Assembly (NCBI RefSeq): GCF_000060345.1
Contig: NC_008571.1
Span: 1,426,001-1,490,000 of the forward strand
DNA from: Christiangramia forsetii KT0803
Lineage (GTDB): Bacteria > Bacteroidota > Bacteroidia > Flavobacteriales > Flavobacteriaceae
Length of the DNA stretch: 64,000 bases
Reading direction: 5' to 3'
Position numbers and translations under genes: made by a program
Shown here: positions 1 to 8,794 of the stretch, piece after piece
How positions within the stretch are numbered: position 1 is the first letter of the stretch
How the letters are laid out: each line of letters starts with the position of its first letter
Notes under the pieces: generated by a model
What the model was told of the DNA's origin: nothing
Databases searched by the model: none
Seen by the model: the letters and a program-made list of their open reading frames with translations, nothing else

Positions 1-24
1 TAAGGACCGCGATTACAATATCAA

Positions 25-2433
25 TTATGAAATTTCATTTCTCATCATATCCAATTGTTCTAACAGAAAATTATCGGAAGTTTGAATAAATGTCTGTTTT
101 TCAATTATGGTTGCACCAAATTTTCGTTTTTCAAAGGAGGCGCTGAAACCTAAATCTATATTCTGAAAGTTTAAGTTCTTAGCCCTTTTTATGGTCTGAT
201 GTAATAATTGACGATAGACCTGATACTCCCTGGCATAGTCATAATCCATTCCGATTAAATTGGGGACGTATATACCTTCTTTATTTTTGTAACAGAACAT
301 TACACCGGCTATCTGCTTTTCCTTCTTAAGCTTTAATTCGATGAACTCCCAGCTTGAATCGGATGCCATATTTTGAAATACTTTCTTCGGATAGGTAAAG
401 GTGTTTAATCCGAAATTTTTTGATTTCACATTTTTATAGAGTTCATGATAGATGTCAACTTTTTCAGGAGTAGGGGAATTTAAAATTGATATATGGAACT
501 TATCCTCAAACGGCAGCACCTCTTTTCTGAAATGTTTTCGAGACCTGGAGCTTAATGTTTCAATAAATTCTTCTTCATTGTTCCAATCCAAATTATTAAT
601 TACACAGGAATCTGGCATGGATACGGGAATATAACCCTCCTTTTGGAACAGTTCTGCTAAGGCTGTAGATTTTGAAAAATCACGCAGTACGGACATTCCG
701 GTTCCCAGTTTTTCTCCCAGTGTCTCGATCCTTAATAAGAGTTCTTTGATAGCTTCCTCAGATTGTGAATGCTTGTGGTCTACATACAAATGACTGCCTT
801 CGGTAAAGAGACATCCCATAGACAGTACTTTAGTGGTCATCGCATAGGGATTGGATTTCCTATCTTGCTCTATGGCTTTAGATACCGATTCAGGGGCAAG
901 CATATCATTCTTCCATAAGCCACTTGTTAAAAATGTAGCTAAAACTGGATCATCCTTCTGATCTTTAATTATGAAATAATGGAACTTCCAGTTATGCTCT
1001 TTCTGTTCATTATTGGAAAAACATTTTTCCAGAAATTGAAGACCATTTTTATTAAGCATATTTTGACTTCCAAGAAGTTTATTCCATAAATCTGTATCTA
1101 TGTTCTCAATACTTTCGGCATAAGTCACTGATATATTTGAATCTGATTTTTCTTTTATTGTAGTAGGCTTCACGTTTATATTAAAAGCTTTGCCAACCCT
1201 TTCCAAAGTGTTATTCGTTGCTTTCAATGCTTTTTCATAATGAAACTCCATGGCATCCACCAGGGCTTTTATATCTTCTAATTCATTGTGGCAGGAAATT
1301 GTAATTCTTACTCCAGTATTTTTCACAGGAACCGCTGGAAATAATCCCAGATTTACAAAGAATCCATCATCCAGCATTCGTTTTACAAAATTATAGCCGG
1401 TGGCGGGTAAGCCCGTACCAATATAAAAAACCGGGGAGTCGTTCTTTGAAATTAAGGGTAGGTTGGTTTTTGCAAGAAGATCATTAAAATAATTTATCCG
1501 GAGCTGTAGTGCCTTTTGTAGTGAATAAATCTCCGAAGAAAGATGAATGTCTGCCGAAGCACTTGCCGCAGCAACAGCGCTGGGTTCAAGTTGGGCAGAG
1601 AAGGTGAGGGGGCCACCAAAATTTTTAATTTTTCTAAAGAGTTTTCGATCTGGACAGACCAGTACCGCTCCTGAGGCTCCAAAGGTTTTGCTTAAAGTGC
1701 CAAATAGTAAAATATTTTCCGGTAGTCCTTTTAGGACTTCCATTACATAGCCACTACCGTTATGACCCTTCCAGCTCATTCCATGCACATCATCAAAATA
1801 CAAGTGCAGCTGAGGATATTTTTCACAAAGGGAGATAAGATCTTCTATGGGGGCATAATCACCATACATGGAATAAACCCCATCTGCCATATACCATATT
1901 TTTTTAACCTTCCCGGATAATCTCTTTATTCGGTCTTCCAGCATGTCCATGGAATTATGGCGAATTAGGCTTACAGGTATACCTCTAATTTTAAGGAATT
2001 GGGCCGCGTTTTGAACACTCCAGTGCACCTGGTGATCTAAGATTACCGCATCCTCATCCCTTACCGCAGTTGGTATAACCGCGATATGACCTAGCGTACT
2101 GTTCTTGGTTATAAGAATTGGATTGTTGTAGATGGCTTCTATTTTTTCTTCTAACCTCGCATACAATGGATGAGAGATATAAGTCTTTGAAAGTGGAAAC
2201 TGAGTACCATATTTTTGAATGGCATCTATAGCAGCCTTTTTAAGGCGCTGATCCTGTTCAAGACCCAGGTAGCCAGTCGTTCCAAAATGAAAGGATTCTA
2301 TTCCATTAACTTTTATTTTGCGTCCATTTAAGCCCGGACCTTCAGCATGCAAGTGTAAGACTCCTGCATTTGTTGCATTGGTGATTACTTCATCTACGGT
2401 ATCAAGAAAATTGTTGTGTTTTATTTTAGCCAT
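25..2433 (-). CDS. PLP-dependent acyltransferase fused to a GNAT/FemAB-like domain
   Basis: An 802-residue two-part protein. Residues about 40-410 look like the alpha-oxoamine synthase family (8-amino-7-oxononanoate synthase or glycine C-acetyltransferase). The FDDVHG motif gives the PLP aspartate D214 and stacking-type H217, and GTLSKTFGASG gives the Schiff-base lysine K249. Family members condense an acyl-CoA with an amino acid. Residues about 430-802 resemble a GNAT/FemAB-like acyltransferase fold, recognised from general pattern only. Normal family members are about 400 residues long, so the C-terminal half is a genuine fusion. The substrate is unknown. The gene stands alone and diverges from the STAS-like gene at 2608. 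The first domain is secure and the second is tentative. Confidence 0.8.
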   Translation of the reverse strand: MAKIKHNNFLDTVDEVITNATNAGVLHLHAEGPGLNGRKIKVNGIESFHFGTTGYLGLEQDQRLKKAAIDAIQKYGTQFPLSKTYISHPLYARLEEKIEAIYNNPILITKNSTLGHIAVIPTAVRDEDAVILDHQVHWSVQNAAQFLKIRGIPVSLIRHNSMDMLEDRIKRLSGKVKKIWYMADGVYSMYGDYAPIEDLISLCEKYPQLHLYFDDVHGMSWKGHNGSGYVMEVLKGLPENILLFGTLSKTFGASGAVLVCPDRKLFRKIKNFGGPLTFSAQLEPSAVAAASASADIHLSSEIYSLQKALQLRINYFNDLLAKTNLPLISKNDSPVFYIGTGLPATGYNFVKRMLDDGFFVNLGLFPAVPVKNTGVRITISCHNELEDIKALVDAMEFHYEKALKATNNTLERVGKAFNINVKPTTIKEKSDSNISVTYAESIENIDTDLWNKLLGSQNMLNKNGLQFLEKCFSNNEQKEHNWKFHYFIIKDQKDDPVLATFLTSGLWKNDMLAPESVSKAIEQDRKSNPYAMTTKVLSMGCLFTEGSHLYVDHKHSQSEEAIKELLLRIETLGEKLGTGMSVLRDFSKSTALAELFQKEGYIPVSMPDSCVINNLDWNNEEEFIETLSSRSRKHFRKEVLPFEDKFHISILNSPTPEKVDIYHELYKNVKSKNFGLNTFTYPKKVFQNMASDSSWEFIELKLKKEKQIAGVMFCYKNKEGIYVPNLIGMDYDYAREYQVYRQLLHQTIKRAKNLNFQNIDLGFSASFEKRKFGATIIEKQTFIQTSDNFLLEQLDMMRNEIS

Positions 2434-2607
2434 AACTATAGATTTGAAAATTCTGATATTAAACTATGACAAAAATTTATTATAAATCTAACCGTTATTG
2501 GTAAAAGTCTTTTCAGAACAGTCATACGTCTTTTCATCCAAATGCCGGTAAATACTATGGAAATAACTTTAACGAATAGTATATGAAACCTTTTGAGGTG
2601 TTCTGAT

Positions 2608-3030
2608 ATGCTTTTAAATAATTTTATTGTATATATTAGTGATATCCAAAACTTTAGCGGAATGGTGGTGGATGGTACTTATGCGAAAATGTGGATCTCC
2701 GAGGGGATTTTGTTCTTTGTCTATAAAGAGATTTATGAGATCAATAGGAGTATGGCCAGAGAAATTGTCAGTCAACGTTTGCAGCTCCAAAATGAAAATT
2801 CATATCCGATATTTTGTGATTTAAGAGCAATTACCAATGCACAAAAGCAAGCCAGAGATTATCTGGCGATCGAAGGCGCATATATGACAACAGCCCTCGC
2901 TTTGCTGGTAGAAGATGAGCATGCCATGGCCATTACTCAATTATATATAAAAACAAGTAGCCCGGCTTATCCTACCCGGGTATTTATTGATAAGAGGAAG
3001 GCACTTTTGTTCTTGCAAGAATATAAATAG
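2608..3030 (+). CDS. Small STAS/SpoIIAA-like protein of unknown function
   Basis: A protein of about 140 residues with the alternating strand/helix pattern of the small STAS-like proteins common in Flavobacteriia. I recognise no enzyme motif. I chose the ATG at 2608 because GAGGTG at 2595-2600 sits 7 bases upstream; an upstream TTG at 2593 would cover that site. It is followed 19 bases later by the AraC-type gene in the same direction, so the two are probably co-transcribed and may be functionally linked. The assignment to the STAS-like group is by overall character only. Confidence 0.6.
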   Translation: MLLNNFIVYISDIQNFSGMVVDGTYAKMWISEGILFFVYKEIYEINRSMAREIVSQRLQLQNENSYPIFCDLRAITNAQKQARDYLAIEGAYMTTALALLVEDEHAMAITQLYIKTSSPAYPTRVFIDKRKALLFLQEYK

Positions 3031-3049
3031 TAACATTGATTTAAGAGTT

Positions 3050-3973
3050 ATGAAGAAAGAAATTAGCAACGAGGAAAAAATGAGATTTAATTCTCTGTAT
3101 CAACAAATCATCGAAATTGCCTGCGGAAATTTTATGTTTCGCCAGGAACCATCCGGTCGCAGGGATCCAATTGATACAATTGCTGTTCTATTGAATATGA
3201 TGTCAGAGGAAATCTATAATTTTTGTTTCGAAGCACAGAAACAGGAAGAGCAACCGGAAATTCAATTCTACATATTTTTAGACAAAAATTTTCATATTAC
3301 CTCATATTCTTCAGATACTTCTGAAATTTTAAAATGGAAACAGGACAAATTTGACTGCCCGGTTTCTGAAATTGTTTCAAAAAATTCGATTAAAACTTTG
3401 TTGGAAGAACTTGATTCAGACAGAGAAAGAGTTTATCAGCATTTTATACCTATTGACTTTAAAACAGAAAATAACAGCTTTTATAGATCTCCCTGCACTA
3501 TCCAAAGGATGGTGGGGGTAGACTCGACCTGCGCTTATGCAATTACAGCTTTTCGTTTTTCAAATGGAAATGAATCGGAGAAGAAAATAACTCATATAGA
3601 TGAATCTTTAAACCCAGAAAAAAAGGAAAGTGCAGCGACAAAAATTCTTTTAAAAAAAGTACGCCTGTATGTCCTCAGAAATCTTCATACAGATCTACCA
3701 TCCCTTAGAGAATTAGGCCTTATTCATCGCACCAATAAAACGAAACTCAAAGAAGGGTTTAAAAAAATCTATGGGACTACCATTCACCGGTTCCATATGA
3801 AAAAAAGACTCGAAAAAGGAGCTCTTTTAATTCGCAATACAGAACTACCCATTTCGATAATTACCCAAAAATGTGGTTTTAAAGATCACTCTCATTTCTC
3901 TAAGAATTTTCGTGTTCAATTCGGAAAGTCCCCTTCTCAGTATCGAAGGGAAAATCATAGGTCAATTTCATAA
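3050..3973 (+). CDS. AraC-family transcriptional regulator
   Basis: About 307 residues from the ATG at 3050. The longer open frame starting at 2987 would overlap the preceding gene, so I reject that start. The last 100 residues carry an AraC-type double helix-turn-helix, including the typical second-helix stretch ISIITQKCGFKDHSHFSKNF and the end motif FGKSPSQYRR. The N-terminal 200 residues have no recognised sensory domain; a PAS-like segment is possible around residues 70-170 (FYIFLDKNFHITSYSSDTS). Likely a DNA-binding regulator, possibly working with the small STAS-like protein encoded just upstream. Target genes are unknown. Confidence 0.85.
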   Translation: MKKEISNEEKMRFNSLYQQIIEIACGNFMFRQEPSGRRDPIDTIAVLLNMMSEEIYNFCFEAQKQEEQPEIQFYIFLDKNFHITSYSSDTSEILKWKQDKFDCPVSEIVSKNSIKTLLEELDSDRERVYQHFIPIDFKTENNSFYRSPCTIQRMVGVDSTCAYAITAFRFSNGNESEKKITHIDESLNPEKKESAATKILLKKVRLYVLRNLHTDLPSLRELGLIHRTNKTKLKEGFKKIYGTTIHRFHMKKRLEKGALLIRNTELPISIITQKCGFKDHSHFSKNFRVQFGKSPSQYRRENHRSIS

Positions 3974-4204
3974 TAGAATAGTTTTACGGCTTTAGCAACC
4001 ATTTTATTTGAAGGTATTTGATGAACTTTACTATTGTAAAATGGCAGAGTTGTAGAACTTGAAATACCAAGGTTTTTTTACTGCTTTTACTTTTAAGTTA
4101 GACACTGGAACCCCTTTAAAAGAAATTAAAAAATCTTTTTGCGCAGAAAGTAGGAGAAGCCGAAAATCCTATAAAGAGTAGGTATTAATTTTAAATTTTA
4201 TATT

Positions 4205-4495
4205 ATGAAAAAGTTATTTTTAATTCCGATTATGGCACTTCTGGTTGTATTAGGCATGTCCTTTACAAACTTGGGAAGCGAAATTGAAGAGCAACCTGAA
4301 ATAGTTGCTAATGATTACGTATATGATAATGGTAATTGGCGAGCCATTCCGGAACAGCAATGTACCGGTGGTACTGAGACCTGTAAGGTTCAATTTGGGC
4401 AGGACGGTCCTGTATATGATTTATATGACGAAATGAGCCTGAACTCTCTGAAAGAAAGTAGTGTTGATGGAGAGCCAATTATAATTCAACTTTAA
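4205..4495 (+). CDS. Small secreted protein, DUF6520-like
   Basis: A 96-residue protein with a clear Sec signal peptide (MKK, then a hydrophobic stretch to about residue 22) and a short acidic mature part. The mature part has two cysteines spaced C-x6-C (QQCTGGTETCK), suited to a disulfide after export. It resembles the small exported DUF6520-type proteins of Flavobacteriia, whose role is not established. An 11-bp-stem terminator follows at 4517, so it is probably a single-gene unit. It lies convergent to the M16 peptidase/SusCD operon. Whether it is a substrate or partner of that operon is unknown. Confidence 0.7.
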   Translation: MKKLFLIPIMALLVVLGMSFTNLGSEIEEQPEIVANDYVYDNGNWRAIPEQQCTGGTETCKVQFGQDGPVYDLYDEMSLNSLKESSVDGEPIIIQL

Positions 4496-4516
4496 TAGTT
4501 GTTTAAATTGTATGAG

Positions 4517-4551
4517 AGCACATTGGTGATTTTTTACCAATGTGCTTTTTT
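4517..4551 (+). terminator. Rho-independent terminator after the small secreted protein gene
   Basis: AGCACATTGGT (4517-4527) pairs perfectly with ACCAATGTGCT (4536-4546) around an 8-base loop and runs into TTTTTT. The converging peptidase gene ends at 4572, so it could act in both directions. Confidence 0.9.
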
Positions 4552-4571
4552 AAATAAAATCATAAGTAACA

Positions 4572-7394
4572 CTAATAAATCTTTTCCTCAGGAAGAACCA
4601 AAAATGTTTGTTGATTCGTTACACTGAGGTAATTTCTAATAGCCTCATTAACCTCCTCCAAGGATATGAAATTTTGTAAAAGAGAAGGATACTGCAATAT
4701 CCAGTCTTCCGGATCTTCTTTGTTTTTAATCGATTCTTTCAGGTACTCAGGCCAAAAATTGAAATATCCAAAACTATTGATTACCTGTTGATGCTTATTT
4801 ATTTGTAATTTTATTTTGGTATCTAACCATTCTTGGTCTACTCCGGTTTCCCGTAATTTTAAAAATTCATCCTCCGCATATCCAAGCATATTTTGTTCGT
4901 ACCCCAATTCGCTATCAAAATCTATTAGAAACGTATATATCCCATTCTTCTTGTCTATCCAGAATCCGCTTGCTCCGGGAGAATAAGAACCTATTCTCAA
5001 TCTTTTAAAAACCCTCTCATTAAGAGCGTGCTTAATAACTTCCAAAATAGCTTGTGTTTTAATATCTACCGGAACCTTTATTGGATAATAAATTTCTGCC
5101 AAAGCCTGATCCAGGTTTTTTAATCTAATCGTATCATTCCTCTTTCTTATACTGAACTTTTTAGAAACCTGCTGTGGATTATCTTCATTTCCGGAAACTG
5201 GTAATGTCTCAAGATACTTACTTATTTGCTTAAGCAAAGTTTCAGAATTAAAGTCTCCCGTTAGGATGAAAGAATAATTCTTAAAATCGGAAAAGTGATT
5301 TATATATTCACGAAGTATAAGATCTCTGCTTAAAGTATCTAAAATTTCTTGTTCATTGAAGGGGTAATTAGGGTGCCAAATTTTTTCAATTTCACTTCGA
5401 AAAAAATCTGAACTTCCTCTAACTGCATTTTTAGATTTTTCTTTCCTTTTCCAGAAAGAAAAAGCAGCCGTATCCTTATCAGGTTCCTGTATTTTTAAAA
5501 ACAATAATTTAAAAAAATCATCTAAATTCTCTTTTTGAAATTTTCCTTCTATAAGAAAATCATTGTCTTCAGTCCGAAATTGAAGTTTCATATTACGTTT
5601 TTGTAAATAATGATCCACCTGAAACTTATTAAATTCTGCGGTCCCGGCGTAAGAGGCATAGGAATGAGCCACTATTTTCGGTATTACATCATTTTTCTTT
5701 TTACCTGTGTTTAGTGGTTGAAAACCCAAAACTTCAATTTGGTTTTTAAATTCATCTGATCTTGGTTTGGTTGGTTTTAGCCAAACATCAATACCATTGT
5801 TTAGCTTTACCCGGGTTACCCCAATTAGATTTGTTGATGGTTTATTTGTAGTACTATTCACATATTTAAGGTCAATACTATCTGCCAGATCCATTTTTAA
5901 TATTGGGGGATTGAAAGAGATTGGCTTATCGGAAATGCTTCGGATTATATCAATTATCTTCTTCCTACCCGTTAAATATCCTTTTGGCATATTTATAAAA
6001 ACAAAGTCTTTGTCTTTGAGGAGATTGGCCTTCTGGTTAGCAAAATGCTGTACCTCATTTACTTTTATATTGGTTAAAATATTTTGAAGTTTTGCTTGTC
6101 TAGTAGGAGAAGGTGCCGCCGATCCTCTAATAAAATTATCAAGGTAAGCCTCAGCCAAGCCAAAGTTCTTTTCGTACGTCTGAATAAATTCTGATTCTAA
6201 GACGCTCCTGGCATCCTTTATTTCCTGTTCTGTTATCTTTGAAAATAATGATTTAAATGCAGTTAGGGCAGAACTTATCTTTTTATCTATTTCCTCAGGA
6301 TTCTCATTTAAATTCACCTGTAGGGAAGATACCAATATTTGATTATAATAAGAGTTAGAAACCGTATGTGTATTCGTATAATTTGAGAATGGAGGATAAT
6401 ACTGGGTTTGAATATTCTGTGACCGCTTTAGCGTTATATGATTGACAATTTTTTGCAAAAACGATTGGTGAAAATCCCTTTCTGATATTTTGTTGTAGTC
6501 ATGATTTTTCTCTTTAGTAAACATAATTAGCCTGCTCCCGTCATCAATACTGTCCTGAAATGAATCATATTGGTTTTCACCTTCCAGCTGAATATGAAAT
6601 CTTTTTAGAATATTCTCATAATTCTTGTCTCCATCCAGTTTCTTTATTCCAGAGAAATTTTTCTCAACCAGAGCCTGAATACTGTCTGGATCAATATCTC
6701 CAACGATAATCGCGGCTTGCATATCTGGCCGATACCAATCTTTATAGAACTCTTTTAATAAGTCCATATTAAAACGGGTAATATTCTTTGCTATTCTTTC
6801 TTCAGAATACATAGGAAGATTAGCATTCTGCAACATGATTTTTCTATATCTTTTATTCAACCAATCCCTATACGGATCTTTGCTTCTCATTTCACCTAGA
6901 ACCGCACCGCGTTGTATTCCAACCTGGTGCGAGTCAAACTTTAATTGGCTGCTCCAGGATTTTAGGGCATCCATTCCCAATCCTAATTTTTCCTTATTAG
7001 CATCGGGAATTATTATCTGATATTTCGTTACAATTTGTCCTGTTTGGCCTCGAGAATTCATGCCGACACTTTCTATCATAGCTTCGAAATCTTTTGGATT
7101 CCTGTTGAATAAAACCACATGTTCAAGCAGATGGGCGTAACCTTCCTGAGATCGTTTCTCGAAAAAAGATCCTGCCTTTACGGCAAGCTTCATATAAACC
7201 TCTTTATCTTGATGCTGGCTTTTCTTTATATAATAAGTGAAGCCATTTTTCAGTTTTCCATACCTAACGGTAGTGTCTAATGGAATAGGATTATCAGATA
7301 AATCATGCAAAAATGTTTGGGCGTCAACATTATAAATATTGAATGAAAGTAATCCGAAGATTAGCAGATATTTAAATTTATTAATATCCATCAT
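4572..7394 (-). CDS. Exported M16-family zinc metallopeptidase
   Basis: A 940-residue two-lobed peptidase of the pitrilysin/insulinase family. A signal peptide ends near DAQ at residue 26. The inverted zinc motif HLLEH gives ligands H88 and H92 with catalytic E91. E168, in RGAVLGEMRS, is at the right distance (about 80 residues) for the third ligand. The length fits a full N- plus C-lobe enzyme that cuts peptides. Its start overlaps the end of susD by 14 bases, so it is the last gene of the SusC-SusD-peptidase operon. The context suggests degradation of imported peptides in the periplasm (inference). Two adjacent ATG codons make the exact start uncertain by one residue. Confidence 0.9.
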   Translation of the reverse strand: MMDINKFKYLLIFGLLSFNIYNVDAQTFLHDLSDNPIPLDTTVRYGKLKNGFTYYIKKSQHQDKEVYMKLAVKAGSFFEKRSQEGYAHLLEHVVLFNRNPKDFEAMIESVGMNSRGQTGQIVTKYQIIIPDANKEKLGLGMDALKSWSSQLKFDSHQVGIQRGAVLGEMRSKDPYRDWLNKRYRKIMLQNANLPMYSEERIAKNITRFNMDLLKEFYKDWYRPDMQAAIIVGDIDPDSIQALVEKNFSGIKKLDGDKNYENILKRFHIQLEGENQYDSFQDSIDDGSRLIMFTKEKNHDYNKISERDFHQSFLQKIVNHITLKRSQNIQTQYYPPFSNYTNTHTVSNSYYNQILVSSLQVNLNENPEEIDKKISSALTAFKSLFSKITEQEIKDARSVLESEFIQTYEKNFGLAEAYLDNFIRGSAAPSPTRQAKLQNILTNIKVNEVQHFANQKANLLKDKDFVFINMPKGYLTGRKKIIDIIRSISDKPISFNPPILKMDLADSIDLKYVNSTTNKPSTNLIGVTRVKLNNGIDVWLKPTKPRSDEFKNQIEVLGFQPLNTGKKKNDVIPKIVAHSYASYAGTAEFNKFQVDHYLQKRNMKLQFRTEDNDFLIEGKFQKENLDDFFKLLFLKIQEPDKDTAAFSFWKRKEKSKNAVRGSSDFFRSEIEKIWHPNYPFNEQEILDTLSRDLILREYINHFSDFKNYSFILTGDFNSETLLKQISKYLETLPVSGNEDNPQQVSKKFSIRKRNDTIRLKNLDQALAEIYYPIKVPVDIKTQAILEVIKHALNERVFKRLRIGSYSPGASGFWIDKKNGIYTFLIDFDSELGYEQNMLGYAEDEFLKLRETGVDQEWLDTKIKLQINKHQQVINSFGYFNFWPEYLKESIKNKEDPEDWILQYPSLLQNFISLEEVNEAIRNYLSVTNQQTFLVLPEEKIY

Positions 7395-8784
7395 TCTGAG
7401 TTAAATTTGGGTTTTTAATAAGCTCCTGTGATGGGATTGGATAAAAAATATCAGTAGGCTCCCAGTTCTGGCTGGTTCCAAAAATGTTTTGGATTCTTTC
7501 GCTTCTTTTAAGGTCTAGCCATCGGTGGCCCCATTCTGTAAATAGTTCTTTCCTTCTTTGCAAGAATATTTCGTTAAGTAACCCCTCCTCAGTGATACTG
7601 GGTTGTAGCATTTGAAAATCTTCCAAGTTAGCTCGCGAACGAATTATATTTAAATCATTTAAGGCTTCTGATAGATTTCCCTGTTTGGTTCTCGCTTCAG
7701 CTCTTATTAAATATTGTTCTGCTAAGCGTAAAACCATCGAATACTCAACAATTGGAAATTCGGAACTTGCTGTTATTTTATATTTATGAGCGAAATAGGC
7801 GTTCTTTGATTGATTAAAACCAATCCAGTCTTCAAGGCGTTTATCTCCTTGCTGAAAAGTTTGTACGAAATCATCCCTGAGTTGGATACTGGCAAAAAAT
7901 GAAAAGAAAGGATCAATAACGAATATACTTCCATCATTGGTATTAGTTGCAATACCTCCGCCCCCTATGGGAGAGATCTGCCATATTGCTTCGTCGCTAT
8001 TAGCCAGGAAAACTGTATTAAGACTATCCAGTATTTTATAGGTGGAAGATTCATTGATGACCTCAGTACTAAACCTTTCTGCCGTTTGCCAGTCTTCCAG
8101 ATATAAATAAACCCTTGCCAAAAGTGCTTTAGCCGCAGATTTATTGACAGTCGTTCGTTCACCAGTACGATATGAAGATTGTAAAATTTCAGCAGATAAT
8201 TCAAGATCTTCAATTACCTGTTGGTATACGGTTTCAATATTTGATTTTTCGGTAAGTGCATTTTCCTCATAGTCGGTAGTGAGAATTAGAGGCACTGATC
8301 CAAATAGGTTTACTAGGTTGAAATAGGTAAAAGCTCTTACAAAACGTGCTTCTCCTTCTAGTTGTAAAAGTAATTCTCCATCTATATTTTCTGCGCTTTC
8401 CAGTCCTTCTAGAAATGAATTGGTCATATAGATCATATTATATGCGCTTGTCCATAACTCCAGATTGTAGGAATTCTCAGGATTGATTTGGTGTTCTTCG
8501 AATTCCATCCGTTCCAAATTGGAAGTATTTATGTTCCTAATATTATCAGAGGATAAGCCTGACAGTACTGTGATACTGTTTCGCGAGCCATTGGAAAAAG
8601 AGGATTGATACAGCTCATTATAAATACCCGTCATTGCGCTTATTATCGTTTGCTCACTATTGAAAACCTGACTTCGGACAAGTTTATCCGTCGGCTCATC
8701 TATAGATACCAGCTCTTCACAGGAAATATTAAATCCTATAGCCAGAGCCAAGATTATTTTTGTAATTATTTTATAAGATTTCAT
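7381..8784 (-). CDS. SusD/RagB-family nutrient-binding outer-membrane lipoprotein
   Basis: A 467-residue lipoprotein with signal peptide and lipobox cysteine at C22 (GFNISC). It has the SusD pattern: an N-terminal TPR-rich half (for example TYFNLVNLFGSVPLIL and AKALLARVYLYLEDW) and a C-terminal RagB half with LAEQYLIRAEARTKQGN and a WLDLKR segment. SusD proteins cap a SusC channel and bind substrate at the cell surface. SusC lies directly upstream (10-base gap) and the M16 peptidase overlaps downstream, so a peptide substrate is more plausible than a glycan. No carbohydrate-active enzyme lies next to it. Confidence 0.93.
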   Translation of the reverse strand: MKSYKIITKIILALAIGFNISCEELVSIDEPTDKLVRSQVFNSEQTIISAMTGIYNELYQSSFSNGSRNSITVLSGLSSDNIRNINTSNLERMEFEEHQINPENSYNLELWTSAYNMIYMTNSFLEGLESAENIDGELLLQLEGEARFVRAFTYFNLVNLFGSVPLILTTDYEENALTEKSNIETVYQQVIEDLELSAEILQSSYRTGERTTVNKSAAKALLARVYLYLEDWQTAERFSTEVINESSTYKILDSLNTVFLANSDEAIWQISPIGGGGIATNTNDGSIFVIDPFFSFFASIQLRDDFVQTFQQGDKRLEDWIGFNQSKNAYFAHKYKITASSEFPIVEYSMVLRLAEQYLIRAEARTKQGNLSEALNDLNIIRSRANLEDFQMLQPSITEEGLLNEIFLQRRKELFTEWGHRWLDLKRSERIQNIFGTSQNWEPTDIFYPIPSQELIKNPNLTQNDGY

Positions 8785-8794
8785 TTTATTGATT

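Noticed and set aside
2987-3049. Longer start for the AraC-type regulator
   Set aside because: It would overlap the preceding gene by 44 bases and adds a non-conserved N-terminus.
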